Part shown: piece after piece, positions 32,927 through 43,019 of the stretch
Position numbering within the stretch: the stretch's first letter is position 1
Layout: every line of letters starts with the position of its first letter
Source of the DNA: Salinibacterium sp.
GTDB taxonomy: Bacteria > Actinomycetota > Actinomycetes > Actinomycetales > Microbacteriaceae
Assembly: GCA_015234465.1 (NCBI GenBank)
Contig: JADGNA010000003.1
Location: 1 to 50,815 of the forward strand
Length of the DNA stretch: 50,815 bases
Direction: 5' to 3'
The notes under the pieces: generated by a model
Told to the model about the DNA's origin: nothing
Database searches by the model: none
The model's input: only the letters and a program-made list of their open reading frames with translations
Made by a program: the position numbers and the translations under genes

Positions 32927-33361
32927 TCAGTCCCTGTGCGAGAAGAAGACCTTCTTCAGGAAGTCTGCGGTGGAGCGGTAGTCGAGCCGGTCGTAGAACG
33001 CGGGAGTGCGACTGCTTGCCACGGTCAACTGATTGAGGCCGCGCTGGAGGCAGATGTCCTCAACTGCGGCCACAAGGCGGCTGCCGATTCCCCGACCGCG
33101 GAGTGACTCGTCGACGATGAGCTCCTGGATCTGTGCCGAGTCCACCCTGGTGTAGAGCAGCCTCGAGACGATCATGAGCGCATATCCCGCGACGCGACCG
33201 TCGACCTCAGCGACCAGGAGAACGCTGTGATCGGGATCCTTCAAGGCGTCCGCGTACGCTGCCTCGAACGATGCCCGATCGACCTCGTAGGTGTCGGAGA
33301 GTTGTTCAACCAACGCAAAAACGCCGTCGACATCCGCCGACGACGCTTTGCGTATCTCCAT
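32927..33361 (-). CDS. GNAT-family acetyltransferase
   Basis: 144 residues from ATG 33361. The acetyl-CoA-binding motif A reads QELIVDESLRGRGIGSRLV, with the R-G-R-G-I-G signature, and strand/helix content fits a compact GNAT domain. Substrate unknown. It starts one base after the ctaF stop codon (TGACATG), so it is made with the cytochrome oxidase subunits. That link is unusual; acetylation of an oxidase or a small molecule cannot be read from the sequence. Confidence 0.88.
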   Translation of the reverse strand: MEIRKASSADVDGVFALVEQLSDTYEVDRASFEAAYADALKDPDHSVLLVAEVDGRVAGYALMIVSRLLYTRVDSAQIQELIVDESLRGRGIGSRLVAAVEDICLQRGLNQLTVASSRTPAFYDRLDYRSTADFLKKVFFSHRD

Positions 33362-33362
33362 G

Positions 33363-33833
33363 TCAGTGCCTGAAGTTGCCGCGGTAGTACTCATACGTCC
33401 AACCGACAACCGCGATGACCGTGAGCGCCGCACCGATGAAGGTGATCCAGATGCCAACGGCGAAGCCCAGCAGCAGGAGCGAAGCCGAACCCGCGAGGAC
33501 GATGGGCCACCAGCTCCAAGGGCTGAAATGACCGAGCTCCGGGTCGCCGTCGTCGATGTTGGCGTCGAGGCGGTCCTCGGGCAGCTCACCACCCTGCGAC
33601 TTGTAGGACTTGCCCACGTAGAAGGCGAGGAAGCCCGCAAGCACGGCGCAGAGCCAGAGCGCCACCGTGCCGACCCATTCGGGGTGCCCGGCGGTGATGC
33701 CGCCCGGTCCGACGCGCTGCGCGTACTCTTCGATCTGCTGGTTCGAGACCACCCACGACCAGCCGGTGTAGAGGGCGGCGACGAGTGCGAAGAAGACCGC
33801 GAGGACCCAGAAGATTACTGCATTGACCTTCAT
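33363..33833 (-). CDS. ctaF: Cytochrome c oxidase subunit IV (CtaF)
   Basis: 156 residues, the actinobacterial aa3 oxidase subunit IV, which stabilises the complex. Four membrane spans: VIFWVLAVFFALVAALYTGW, VALWLCAVLAGFLAFYVG, then two near the C-terminus (IVLAGSASLLLLGFAVGIW and TFIGAALTVIAVVGW). It starts seven bases below the ctaD stop and belongs to the ctaC-ctaD-ctaF operon. Confidence 0.94.
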   Translation of the reverse strand: MKVNAVIFWVLAVFFALVAALYTGWSWVVSNQQIEEYAQRVGPGGITAGHPEWVGTVALWLCAVLAGFLAFYVGKSYKSQGGELPEDRLDANIDDGDPELGHFSPWSWWPIVLAGSASLLLLGFAVGIWITFIGAALTVIAVVGWTYEYYRGNFRH

Positions 33834-33840
33834 ATTCTGC

Positions 33841-35595
33841 CTACTTCACCTTCTCGTCAGCGCTGTCGTACACGGGAGCATCCGGAGCGTCCTTGGCGGG
33901 ACCGATGCCCACCGGGATGCCGGCCTCCGGGTGGTGGAGGTCGAACGCCGGGGACTCGGAACGGATCCGCGGGATCGAGGTGAAGTTGTGGCGCGGCGGC
34001 GGGCACGACGTGGCCCACTCGAGCGAGCGGCCGTAGCCCCACGGGTCGTCCACCGTGACCTTCGGCGCCTTGCGGGCCGTGATGTACACGTTCAGCAGGA
34101 AGGGGATCATCGAAGCGCCGAGGACCATGGCACCCACCGTGGACAGCTGGTTCATCCACGTGTAGCCGTCTTCAGGCTGGTAGACCGCGTAACGACGCGG
34201 CATGCCGACAACGCCCAGCCAGTGCTGGATGAGGAACGTCATGTGGAAGCCGATGAAGAGCACCCAGAAGTGGATCTTGCCGAGCTTCTCGTTGAGCATC
34301 TTGCCGGTCCACTTGGGCCACCAGAAGTAGAAGCCACTGAACATCGCGAAGACGACTGTGCCGAAGACAACGTAGTGGAAGTGGGCGACAACGAAGTAGG
34401 TGTCGGAGACGTGGAAGTCGAGCGGCGGCGACGCCAGGATGACACCCGTCAGTCCACCGAAGGTGAACGTGACGATGAAGCCGATGGCCCAGAGCATTGG
34501 CGTCTCGAATGTGACGGATCCCCGCCACATCGTGCCGATCCAGTTGAAGATCTTCACGCCGGTAGGCACCGCGATCAGCATCGTCATGAGGGCGAAGAAC
34601 GGAAGCAACACCGACCCGGTCACATACATGTGGTGCGCCCACACCGTGACGGAGAGGGCCGCGATCGCGATCGTCGCGTACACGAGGGTCTTGTACCCGA
34701 AGATCGGCTTGCGGCTGAACACCGGGAAGACCTCGGACACGATGCCGAAGAACGGCAGCGCGATGATGTAGACCTCCGGGTGGCCGAAGAACCAGAAGAG
34801 GTGCTGCCACAGGATCGCTCCCCCGGCATCGACGTTGTAGACGTGGCCGCCGAAAATGCGGTCGATGGCGAGGCCGAACAGGGCCGCAGCGAGCACGGGG
34901 AACGCCATCAGCACGAGGATCGAGGTGACGAGCGTGTTCCACGTGAAGATGGGCATGCGCCACATCGTCATGCCGGGGGCACGCATCGTGATGATGGTCG
35001 TGATGAAGTTGACGGCACCGAGGATGGTTCCGAAACCGGAGATGGCGAGGCCGACGACCCAGAGGTGTCCACCGACACCCGGGGTGAATGTCGTTGTCGA
35101 CAGCGGCGTGTAGGCGAACCATCCGAAGGACGCTGCACCCTGCGGCGTCAGGAAGCCCGCGACCGCCATGAGGCTACCGAAGCTGTAGGCCCAGTAGGCG
35201 AAGGCGTTGAGACGCGGGAACGCGACATCCGGTGCACCGATCTGCAGCGGCATGAGTACGTTCGCGAAGCCCGCGAAGAGCGGCGTCGCGAACATGAGCA
35301 GCATGATCGTGCCGTGCATCGTGAACAGCTGGTTGTACTGCTCCTTGGTCTGGAGCAGGTCCAGGCCGGGTGCGAACAGCTGCGCGCGGATGATGAGTGC
35401 CATCACGCCGCCGATGCAGAAGTAGACGAACGAGCTGATGAGGTACATGTACCCGATCGTCTTGTGGTCAGTCGAGGTGATCCAGTTGACGAGAACGTTG
35501 CCCTTGCGACGGGCACTCGGCGACATCGTGTGACCGATGGTCGCGGTGCCGGCCGTTGGGGCGGCCTCCGGACGACTCTCAGTAGTGGTGCTCAT
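33841..35595 (-). CDS. ctaD: Cytochrome c oxidase subunit I (CtaD)
   Basis: 584 residues, the catalytic oxygen-reducing subunit with 12 membrane spans. [15 protein letters not shown] holds the CuB His and the His-Tyr pair; HHMYVTG and [10 protein letters not shown] carry further CuB and haem ligands. [15 protein letters not shown] is the haem a His region. The C-terminal tail includes [21 protein letters not shown], typical of actinobacterial CtaD. Only ten bases separate it from ctaC. Confidence 0.96.
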   Translation of the reverse strand: MSTTTESRPEAAPTAGTATIGHTMSPSARRKGNVLVNWITSTDHKTIGYMYLISSFVYFCIGGVMALIIRAQLFAPGLDLLQTKEQYNQLFTMHGTIMLLMFATPLFAGFANVLMPLQIGAPDVAFPRLNAFAYWAYSFGSLMAVAGFLTPQGAASFGWFAYTPLSTTTFTPGVGGHLWVVGLAISGFGTILGAVNFITTIITMRAPGMTMWRMPIFTWNTLVTSILVLMAFPVLAAALFGLAIDRIFGGHVYNVDAGGAILWQHLFWFFGHPEVYIIALPFFGIVSEVFPVFSRKPIFGYKTLVYATIAIAALSVTVWAHHMYVTGSVLLPFFALMTMLIAVPTGVKIFNWIGTMWRGSVTFETPMLWAIGFIVTFTFGGLTGVILASPPLDFHVSDTYFVVAHFHYVVFGTVVFAMFSGFYFWWPKWTGKMLNEKLGKIHFWVLFIGFHMTFLIQHWLGVVGMPRRYAVYQPEDGYTWMNQLSTVGAMVLGASMIPFLLNVYITARKAPKVTVDDPWGYGRSLEWATSCPPPRHNFTSIPRIRSESPAFDLHHPEAGIPVGIGPAKDAPDAPVYDSADEKVK

Positions 35596-35604
35596 GATCT
35601 CGCC

Positions 35605-36480
35605 TTACTTTGAGCGCACGGGCTCGGTGCCCGGCAGGTTGCTGTTCGTGTTGTACTCAGGGCCGCGGGTGCCGGTGTTGCCAGCGTCGACGAGGCTCTG
35701 GATGTATGCGTCGTACTCCGCCTCGGAGACGACCTTCACCTTGAAGAGCATGAGCGCGTGGTATTCGCCACAGAGCTCGGCACACTTGCCGATGTACTCG
35801 CCCTCCTCCTGCGGAGTGAAGTACATGTAGTTGCTCTTGCCGGGGACCGTGTCCTTCTTGTAGAGGAAGTCGACGACCCAGAAGGAGTGGATGACGTCGC
35901 GGCTCTCGAGCGCGATCTCGACCGTCTTGTCGACGGGGAGGTAGAGCACGGGCAGCTGGTCGTAGTCGATGTAGGGCGACTCCTCGGTCTCCTGCGCCTG
36001 GATGCCCTGGTAGTGCACGCCCTCGCCGCCGGGGCCCTCATTGAGGTAGTTGAAGTCCCAGGCCCAGCGCTTGGCATAGACCTCGATCTGCACGTCCGGG
36101 TCTTCGATCGGCTCTTCGATCGCTGCCTGGTCGCGCGCCGTGAAGGCGAAGAAGCCCATGACGAGGATGAGCGGCACGACCGTGTAGAGGATCTCGATCG
36201 GCATGTTGTAGCGGAGCTGCACGGGGAGGCCGGTCTGGCCCTTGCGCCGGCGGTAGACCGTCGCAACCCAGAGCACGAGGCCCCACGTGACGAGGCCGAC
36301 GACGAGCAGCACCATCCACGAGGTGGTCCACAGTCCCGCGATGCGGTCGGTGTGGTTGGTGATGCCGGGGTCGCCCGGCAGGTAGCCACGGAGCTGGGCC
36401 TGCGTACATCCGGCTAGGACGACGACAAGTGATGCTGCCAGGGGGACGGCAGCCCATCGAAGACGGCGGTTAGAGCGCAC
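35605..36480 (-). CDS. ctaC: Cytochrome c oxidase subunit II (CtaC)
   Basis: 291 residues from GTG 36480, chosen because GAGAGG lies six bases upstream; GTG 36501 has none. An N-terminal lipobox (VVLAGC) suggests it is lipidated. Two membrane spans follow, then the periplasmic CuA domain with the set CAELCGEYHALMLF (two Cys, His, Met) and the upstream His in VIHSFWVVDF. It takes electrons from QcrC. First gene of ctaC-ctaD-ctaF-GNAT. Confidence 0.95.
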   Translation of the reverse strand: MRSNRRLRWAAVPLAASLVVVLAGCTQAQLRGYLPGDPGITNHTDRIAGLWTTSWMVLLVVGLVTWGLVLWVATVYRRRKGQTGLPVQLRYNMPIEILYTVVPLILVMGFFAFTARDQAAIEEPIEDPDVQIEVYAKRWAWDFNYLNEGPGGEGVHYQGIQAQETEESPYIDYDQLPVLYLPVDKTVEIALESRDVIHSFWVVDFLYKKDTVPGKSNYMYFTPQEEGEYIGKCAELCGEYHALMLFKVKVVSEAEYDAYIQSLVDAGNTGTRGPEYNTNSNLPGTEPVRSK

Positions 36481-36590
36481 CTGTGACCTCTCGGATGACA
36501 CGGGACTGGATGGAACTCAGTCTATTGACAGCAACCAGCCTATCGCTCCCGGGACGCGCTGCCGAACCCGAAAGGCCGCTCGCGAGATGA

Positions 36591-36625
36591 AAGAAGGGGA
36601 AGTCGCGACGCGACTTCCCCTTCTT
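36591..36625. terminator. Hairpin between erpA and ctaC
   Basis: 16-bp perfect arms (36591-36606 and 36610-36625) with a 3-nt loop GAC. The minus-strand side ends in TTCTTTCAT, a weak T tract, so it probably ends erpA transcription before ctaC. Confidence 0.7.
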
Positions 36626-36644
36626 CGGCAACTGCCACAAAAAC

Positions 36645-37031
36645 TCAGCTGAATGAATCCCCACACGCGCAGCTGCTGCCGGCGTTCGGGTTGTCGATCG
36701 TGAAGCCCTGCTTCTGGATCGTGTCCTCGAAATCGATCGTCGCACCCTCGAGGTAGGGCACGCTCATCTTGTCGACCACGACCTCCACGCCGTCGAAGTC
36801 GACCGTCGCGTCACCGTCGAGGAGTCGCTCGTCGAAGTAGAGTTGGTAGATGAGCCCCGAGCATCCGCCCGGCTGCACGGCGACGCGCAGGCGCAGGTCG
36901 TCGCGACCCTCCTGCTCGTAGAGCGAACGCACCTTCGCGGCTGCCGCGTCGGTCAGGAGCACGCCGTGCTCCGGGGCGTCAGCGGCCTGCTGGTCATTGA
37001 GCGTTCCCACGCTCATCGCGGTGTCAGTCAT
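36645..37031 (-). CDS. erpA: Iron-sulfur cluster insertion protein ErpA
   Basis: 128 residues, an A-type carrier that hands Fe-S clusters to apo-proteins. The three conserved Cys are present: GGCSGLIYQL and SSCACG at the C-terminus (Cys-x-Cys). It starts at ATG 37031 with AGGAG six bases upstream. It lies next to an oxidase operon and in the same window as the Fe-S enzymes NadA and QcrA, likely clients. Confidence 0.94.
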   Translation of the reverse strand: MTDTAMSVGTLNDQQAADAPEHGVLLTDAAAAKVRSLYEQEGRDDLRLRVAVQPGGCSGLIYQLYFDERLLDGDATVDFDGVEVVVDKMSVPYLEGATIDFEDTIQKQGFTIDNPNAGSSCACGDSFS

Positions 37032-37071
37032 GCCGTCTCCTCACATTCTTGGCCCCACGAGGGGCATTTCC

Positions 37072-37103
37072 AGTGTAAGCGTGCGCGCTGGGAAATCATT
37101 CCC
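37072..37103 (-). promoter_or_regulatory. Possible erpA promoter and operator
   Basis: On the minus strand TACACT (37077-37072) fits a -10 box. An inverted repeat GGGAA-N4-TTCCC (37090-37103) overlaps where the -35 would fall. This could be a repressor site for Fe-S or redox control. The leader to ATG 37031 is about 40 nt. Confidence 0.3.
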
Positions 37104-37114
37104 CGCGGGCGAAG

Positions 37115-38545
37115 TCACGACGCGTCGAAGCCTTCGCGCTCGTTGAGCTGCGCGAGGAGCACGGCCTCCGTCAGGATCGCCTTGCGGAACACGCCCAGGT
37201 GCAGGGACTCATTGGGGCTGTGCGCGCGCGTGTGCGGGTCCTCGACGCCCGTCACGAGGATCTGCGCCTGCGGGAACTCGCCGACGAGGTCTGCGATGAA
37301 GGGGATCGAGCCGCCGATGCCGGCAAGGACGGCGTCCTTGCCCCAGGCGGATGCCATCGCATCCCGCGCCTCCTGCACGGCCCAGCCCTCCGTGTCGACG
37401 AGGAAGGGGTCGCCGAGCTCGGGGTTCGCAAACGAGACATGGGCGCCGAAGGGGGTGTGTGCCTCGATGTGTCGGCGGATGAGGGCGTAAGCCTCCTCCG
37501 CGTCCTGCCCCGGGGCCACCCTGACGCTGACCTTCGCCCTCGCGGTGGGCAGGAGCGTGTTCGATGCGCGCCCGACGGAAGGCGCGTCGATGCCCGTGAC
37601 CGTGATGGCCGGCTGCGCCCAGACACGCGAGTAGATGCTGCCGCGACCCACCGGCGTCACGCCGTCGAGGAGCCCCGCCTCGTCGCGGAGTCGCTGCTCG
37701 TCATCCGCGGGGGTCTCGAAGGAGGCCGACCGCAAGCCGTCGATCGCGACCGAGCCGTCTTCGTCATGGAGCGACGCAAGGATGCGCACGAGCGCCATCA
37801 TCGCGTCGGGGACGGTCCCGCCGAACAAGCCGGAGTGGGAAGCGTGGGCAAGGGTGCGCACCTCGAGCGCGAACGCGACATTGCCGCGAAGCGAGACGGT
37901 GAGCGACGGGGTCTCCGTGTCCCAGTTGTCCGAGTCGGCGACGACGATCACGTCCGAGGCAAGCTCCTCACGGTGCTGGCGCAGGAATGAGGCGAAGGAC
38001 AGCGAGCCCGCCTCCTCCTCCCCCTCGATGAAGACGCTGATGCCAAGATCGAAGTCGTCGCCCAGCGTCTCCTGCAGTGCGCGGATCGCGGCGACGTGGG
38101 CCATGACGCCAGCCTTGTCATCCGCGGAACCCCGGCCGTAGAGACGCTCACCGCGAAGGTTCGGCTCGAAGGGCGGTGAGTCCCACTCCCCCTCATCCCC
38201 TGGAGGCTGCACGTCGTGGTGAGCGTAGAGAAGGACCGTCGGACGGCCATTGCGCGCTGCACGGGTGGCGAGCACCGCGGGCATCCCGTCGGCACCGCCC
38301 TCGCCGACCGGGGCGCGGGAGACGACGACCGAGTCGAAGACGCCGAGCCCCTCCAGCAGCCCCGCGACCGCACTCGCGCTCTCCTCGACATGCTGCGGGT
38401 CGAAGGCAGACCACGACACAGAGGGGATGCGCACGAGGCGAGACAGTTCAGCGACCGCGGAGGGGAAGCCCGACTGCACCGCAGTGCCGAGCGCCTCCCT
38501 CAACTGCTGCCGCGTCTGGACGTTCTGATTGGAGCCCGAGTTCAT
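37115..38545 (-). CDS. M20-family dipeptidase
   Basis: 476 residues from ATG 38545 (the frame further upstream is not protein-like). A zinc dipeptidase of the M20/carnosinase-like type, with YAHHDVQPPG (His, Asp), GRGSADDKAG (bridging Asp) and FIEGEEEAGS (catalytic Glu). Longer than the other M20 protein here (434), consistent with the dipeptidase branch. No signal peptide. Diverges from the DUF3043 gene. Confidence 0.92.
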   Translation of the reverse strand: MNSGSNQNVQTRQQLREALGTAVQSGFPSAVAELSRLVRIPSVSWSAFDPQHVEESASAVAGLLEGLGVFDSVVVSRAPVGEGGADGMPAVLATRAARNGRPTVLLYAHHDVQPPGDEGEWDSPPFEPNLRGERLYGRGSADDKAGVMAHVAAIRALQETLGDDFDLGISVFIEGEEEAGSLSFASFLRQHREELASDVIVVADSDNWDTETPSLTVSLRGNVAFALEVRTLAHASHSGLFGGTVPDAMMALVRILASLHDEDGSVAIDGLRSASFETPADDEQRLRDEAGLLDGVTPVGRGSIYSRVWAQPAITVTGIDAPSVGRASNTLLPTARAKVSVRVAPGQDAEEAYALIRRHIEAHTPFGAHVSFANPELGDPFLVDTEGWAVQEARDAMASAWGKDAVLAGIGGSIPFIADLVGEFPQAQILVTGVEDPHTRAHSPNESLHLGVFRKAILTEAVLLAQLNEREGFDAS

Positions 38546-38584
38546 GCAGGTAATCTTAAGCAGTCCCCAACGCAAGGAACTCCC

Positions 38585-39157
38585 ATGGCCAAGCCCGCAC
38601 CAGAATCACAGCCCGCCGTCGAAGCAGACGAGCAGGGAACGACCACGGGCAAGGGGCGCCCCACCCCCACGCGCAAGGAGCGTGAGGCAGCGAACCTCCG
38701 TCCCCTCGTCTCGAACGACCGCAAGGCGGCAAACCGCGAGGCTCGCGCGAAGTACAACGAGGCGCGGGATCGTGCGCGGGTCGGCATGGCCAATGGCGAG
38801 GAGCGATACCTCCCGCAGCGCGACAAGGGCCCGCAGCGGCGCTACGTGCGCGACTATGTGGACGCGCGCTTCAGCATCGGCGAGCTCATGATTCCCGTCA
38901 TGCTCCTCGTGATCGTGCTCACGATCATCCCCGACCCCATGATCGCGATCGTCAGCATGGCCGTGCTGTGGGGATTCTTCATCCTCGCCGTGCTCGACTG
39001 CGTCATCGCAGGACTCGTCGTCACCAAGCGTCTGAAGGCCAAGTTCGGCGAGGACAAGGTCGAGAAGGTGCGCTGGTACACCGCCATGCGCTGCCTGCAG
39101 ATGCGTCCCATGCGCCTGCCGAAGCCGCAGGTCAAGCGGGGGCAGTACCCCGCCTGA
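38585..39157 (+). CDS. DUF3043 membrane protein
   Basis: 190 residues from ATG 38585 (AAGGA eight bases upstream). A basic, low-complexity N-terminal half (TTTGKGRPTPTRKEREAAN) precedes two membrane helices (LMIPVMLLVIVLTII and AIVSMAVLWGFFILAVLDCVIAGLVV) and a positively charged tail. This DUF3043 layout is widespread in actinobacteria with no assigned role. Its last 26 bases overlap the 3' end of pyrD on the other strand. Confidence 0.9.
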   Translation: MAKPAPESQPAVEADEQGTTTGKGRPTPTRKEREAANLRPLVSNDRKAANREARAKYNEARDRARVGMANGEERYLPQRDKGPQRRYVRDYVDARFSIGELMIPVMLLVIVLTIIPDPMIAIVSMAVLWGFFILAVLDCVIAGLVVTKRLKAKFGEDKVEKVRWYTAMRCLQMRPMRLPKPQVKRGQYPA

Positions 39158-40193
39158 GCGTGCCGTCGTTCGCCATGCGGGCGAGCACGCGGTTGATGTG
39201 GGCAGCCCACAGCGGCCCCTCATAGATGAAAGCCGTATAGCCCTGCACGAGGGTTGCGCCGGCGCGAAGACGTGCTGCGACATCCCTCGCCGACTCGACT
39301 CCGCCGACCGAGATGATGCAGGCATCGGCGGGCAGCACTGAACGCAGCCGTGTGAGCACCTCGAGCGAGCGCGTCTTGAGCGGTGCGCCCGAGAGGCCGC
39401 CCGCCCCGATCCTCTCGATCTCCGAAGCATTCGTCTTGAGACCCGTGCGGGCGATCGTCGTATTGGTCGCGATGACGCCAGGCAGGCCGAGCTTCGTCAC
39501 GAGCGACGCGATGCGGTCGATCTCATCGTCGGAGAGGTCCGGGGCGATCTTCACCAGCACGGGAGTGCCGGATGCCTCATCCCGTACGGCCGCGAGGAGC
39601 GGCTCGAGCCGATCGAGCTCCTGCAGGCCGCGAAGCCCGGGCGTGTTGGGGGAACTGACGTTCACCACGAGGTAGTCGCTCACGGGAGCGAGGAGGCGCG
39701 TGCTCGTCAGGTAGTCATCGATCGCATCGTCGACGTCGACCACGCGGCTCTTGCCGATGTTCACGCCGATGACGGGGCGGCCGCGACGCCGGCGCTCCTT
39801 GGCAAGGCGAGGAGCAGCATCCGCGGCCCCATGGTTGTTGAAGCCCATGCGGTTGACGAGTGCCCGGTCGTCGACGAGGCGGAACATGCGGGGCTTCTCG
39901 TTGCCCGGTTGCGGCTGCGCCGTCAGGGTGCCGACCTCGACGTGACCGAAGCCGAGCTGGCCAAGGCCACGGATGGCGAGAGCCTCCTTGTCGAAGCCGG
40001 CCGCGAGGCCGAAGGGCGACGCGAACTGGAGGCCGAGGGCCTCGACCGCGAGCACGGGATCGGGACGCGAGTAGGCACGTGCGAGCGCACCGAGCCCCAC
40101 GAATGGAAGCAGGCGGATGACGCGGAAGGCGAGACCGTGCGCGGTCTCGGGATCGAGGCGTCTCAGGAATACGGTGAAGAGGAAGCGATACAT
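39132..40193 (-). CDS. pyrD: Dihydroorotate dehydrogenase, quinone type (PyrD)
   Basis: 353 residues, class 2 enzyme using the quinone pool; fourth step of pyrimidine synthesis. An N-terminal amphipathic extension for membrane contact (FLFTVFLRRLDPETAHG) precedes the FMN barrel: NRMGFNNHGA, NVSSPNTPGL (catalytic Ser region), KIAPDLSD and TNTTIAR. It stands alone, outside a pyr operon. An in-frame TAGTGT lies nine bases before the ATG. Confidence 0.94.
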   Translation of the reverse strand: MYRFLFTVFLRRLDPETAHGLAFRVIRLLPFVGLGALARAYSRPDPVLAVEALGLQFASPFGLAAGFDKEALAIRGLGQLGFGHVEVGTLTAQPQPGNEKPRMFRLVDDRALVNRMGFNNHGAADAAPRLAKERRRRGRPVIGVNIGKSRVVDVDDAIDDYLTSTRLLAPVSDYLVVNVSSPNTPGLRGLQELDRLEPLLAAVRDEASGTPVLVKIAPDLSDDEIDRIASLVTKLGLPGVIATNTTIARTGLKTNASEIERIGAGGLSGAPLKTRSLEVLTRLRSVLPADACIISVGGVESARDVAARLRAGATLVQGYTAFIYEGPLWAAHINRVLARMANDGTLRRGTAPA

Positions 40194-40293
40194 GCCACGG
40201 CAACACTAGCGGCAGGAAGCCCTCCCCTGCCTCGGGAGGCTCAGGAAGCGACGCTGGCAGGCGACGGACGGGGCGCCGACCAGGGAGGACGCC

Positions 40294-40326
40294 GACGGCC
40301 GCCCCCACTGGGTGGGAACGGCCGTC
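40294..40326 (-). terminator. Hairpin between glyS and pyrD
   Basis: 8-bp outer arms (40294-40301 and 40319-40326) with an inner CCCAC/GTGGG stem. It lies 59 bp beyond the glyS stop on the minus strand. No T tract, so confidence is moderate. Confidence 0.4.
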
Positions 40327-40385
40327 AAGGTCGTGCACGTATGCCGCTGCCGCGGAGCCAAGCGTGGCGGCGGCGCCGGGTGCGG

Positions 40386-41771
<1,386 letters not shown>

Positions 41772-41874
41772 GGTGTAACTCCAAGGGTCAGCCACGCTGG
41801 ATGCGCGGTCGAAGGGGGGCAGTGCATGCGCGATGCGCGACACCCAGCCTACTTGCCGGGAGGTTGCGCGCGAG

Positions 41875-42942
41875 TCAGCGCCCGAGCGCGTGTGCCACGG
41901 CCTCAACGTCACTCTCATCGTTCCAGAGGTGGAACGCCGCCCTGAGGCGGCCTGCGCGCCCGGATGCCCTGATTCCGGCGGCCGTGAGGCGCCCGAGCGC
42001 GTCGCCACCAGCATCCGGCCAGGTCACGATCGCCTGGTGCTGCTGTGGGATGCCGAGCGCGTCACAGAGCAGGTCGCCAAGGCCTGAGGTCCTGGCCCAG
42101 ACCTCGGCGATGTCGAGGTCTGCGAACATGCCGATGGCCGGCTCGGCCCCGGGCCAGCAGGGCCACGCTGGTGAGACGTCGAAGCGCCTGGCATCCGCCG
42201 CCAGCTCCATTCCCGGCCCGTAGATGGACTGCCAGATCTGCTCGCCGGCATACCAGCCGGCGTGCACGGGTGTCAGCTGCGCCGCGAACGGCTCGGAGAC
42301 GGTGAGGAAGCCGACCCCGCGCGGTGCGCACAGCCACTTGTATGCGTGGCAGACCGTTGCGTCGTAGATCGAGGCGTCGAAGGGATGCACTCCCGCCGCC
42401 TGCGTCGCGTCGCACAGCGTGCGGCAGCCGTGGGCGGCCGCCGCCGCTCGCACCGCGCCAGCGTCGGCCACTCGTCCGTTGGAGGACTGCACGAGCGAGA
42501 AGGCGACGAGCCACGTGGCATCCGTGATGCTGGCGGCCAGGTCATCGAGCGGCACGGAACGCACTGTGATGTCGGCGCGTTGGAGGAAGGGGAAGACGAT
42601 CGAGGTGAAGTCACCCTCGACGCACAGGACCTCGGCTCCCGCAGGCACCGCGGCCGCGATGACACTCGTCATGACGGAGGTCTGGGAGCCGATCGCGACC
42701 CGCGCGACGTCGATGTTCACGAGTCGCGCGAAGTGTGCCCGGGTTGTCTCGACGACCTCCTCGTAGCCCATGGGGTCGCGGCGCGCGGCTCGCCACGCAT
42801 CGAGGTCTGCGCGCATCGCTGCCACCGTGGCGTCGATCGGGAGCCCGATCGAGGCGGCGGCCAGGTAGCCCCTCGCGGCGGATGCATCGAAGCGGTCGAT
42901 CGCGGCGCGGAGGGATGCACTGGGCGCGGGGAGGGATGCCAT
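41875..42942 (-). CDS. Class V aminotransferase-like PLP enzyme
   Basis: 355 residues from ATG 42942. Fold-type I PLP enzyme of the aminotransferase class V group: [13 protein letters not shown] has the PLP-binding Asp/Gln, and [15 protein letters not shown] has the Schiff-base Lys. The substrate could be kynurenine-like, cysteine-like or another; I cannot tell. It ends 77 bases after nadS in the same direction as the NAD operon, so a link to NAD or sulfur metabolism is possible but unproved. Confidence 0.85.
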   Translation of the reverse strand: MASLPAPSASLRAAIDRFDASAARGYLAAASIGLPIDATVAAMRADLDAWRAARRDPMGYEEVVETTRAHFARLVNIDVARVAIGSQTSVMTSVIAAAVPAGAEVLCVEGDFTSIVFPFLQRADITVRSVPLDDLAASITDATWLVAFSLVQSSNGRVADAGAVRAAAAAHGCRTLCDATQAAGVHPFDASIYDATVCHAYKWLCAPRGVGFLTVSEPFAAQLTPVHAGWYAGEQIWQSIYGPGMELAADARRFDVSPAWPCWPGAEPAIGMFADLDIAEVWARTSGLGDLLCDALGIPQQHQAIVTWPDAGGDALGRLTAAGIRASGRAGRLRAAFHLWNDESDVEAVAHALGR

Positions 42943-43019
42943 GGTTCCATCCTGCCGCGCGCCCGCAGCACGAATCATGCGAAGTTGGCGAGCCGATGCA
43001 AGGGTCTTGCGCGCTGGGA

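Noticed and set aside
33823-35613. 596-residue plus-strand frame opposite ctaD
   Set aside because: Antisense shadow of ctaD, dominated by His/Arg/Glu/Asp; ctaD is complete on the other strand.
37058-37104. Sigma-R-type promoter for erpA (GGAAT-N17/18-GCT or CTT)
   Set aside because: GGGGAAT is present but the downstream element is not GTT at the right spacing; TACACT fits a housekeeping -10 better.
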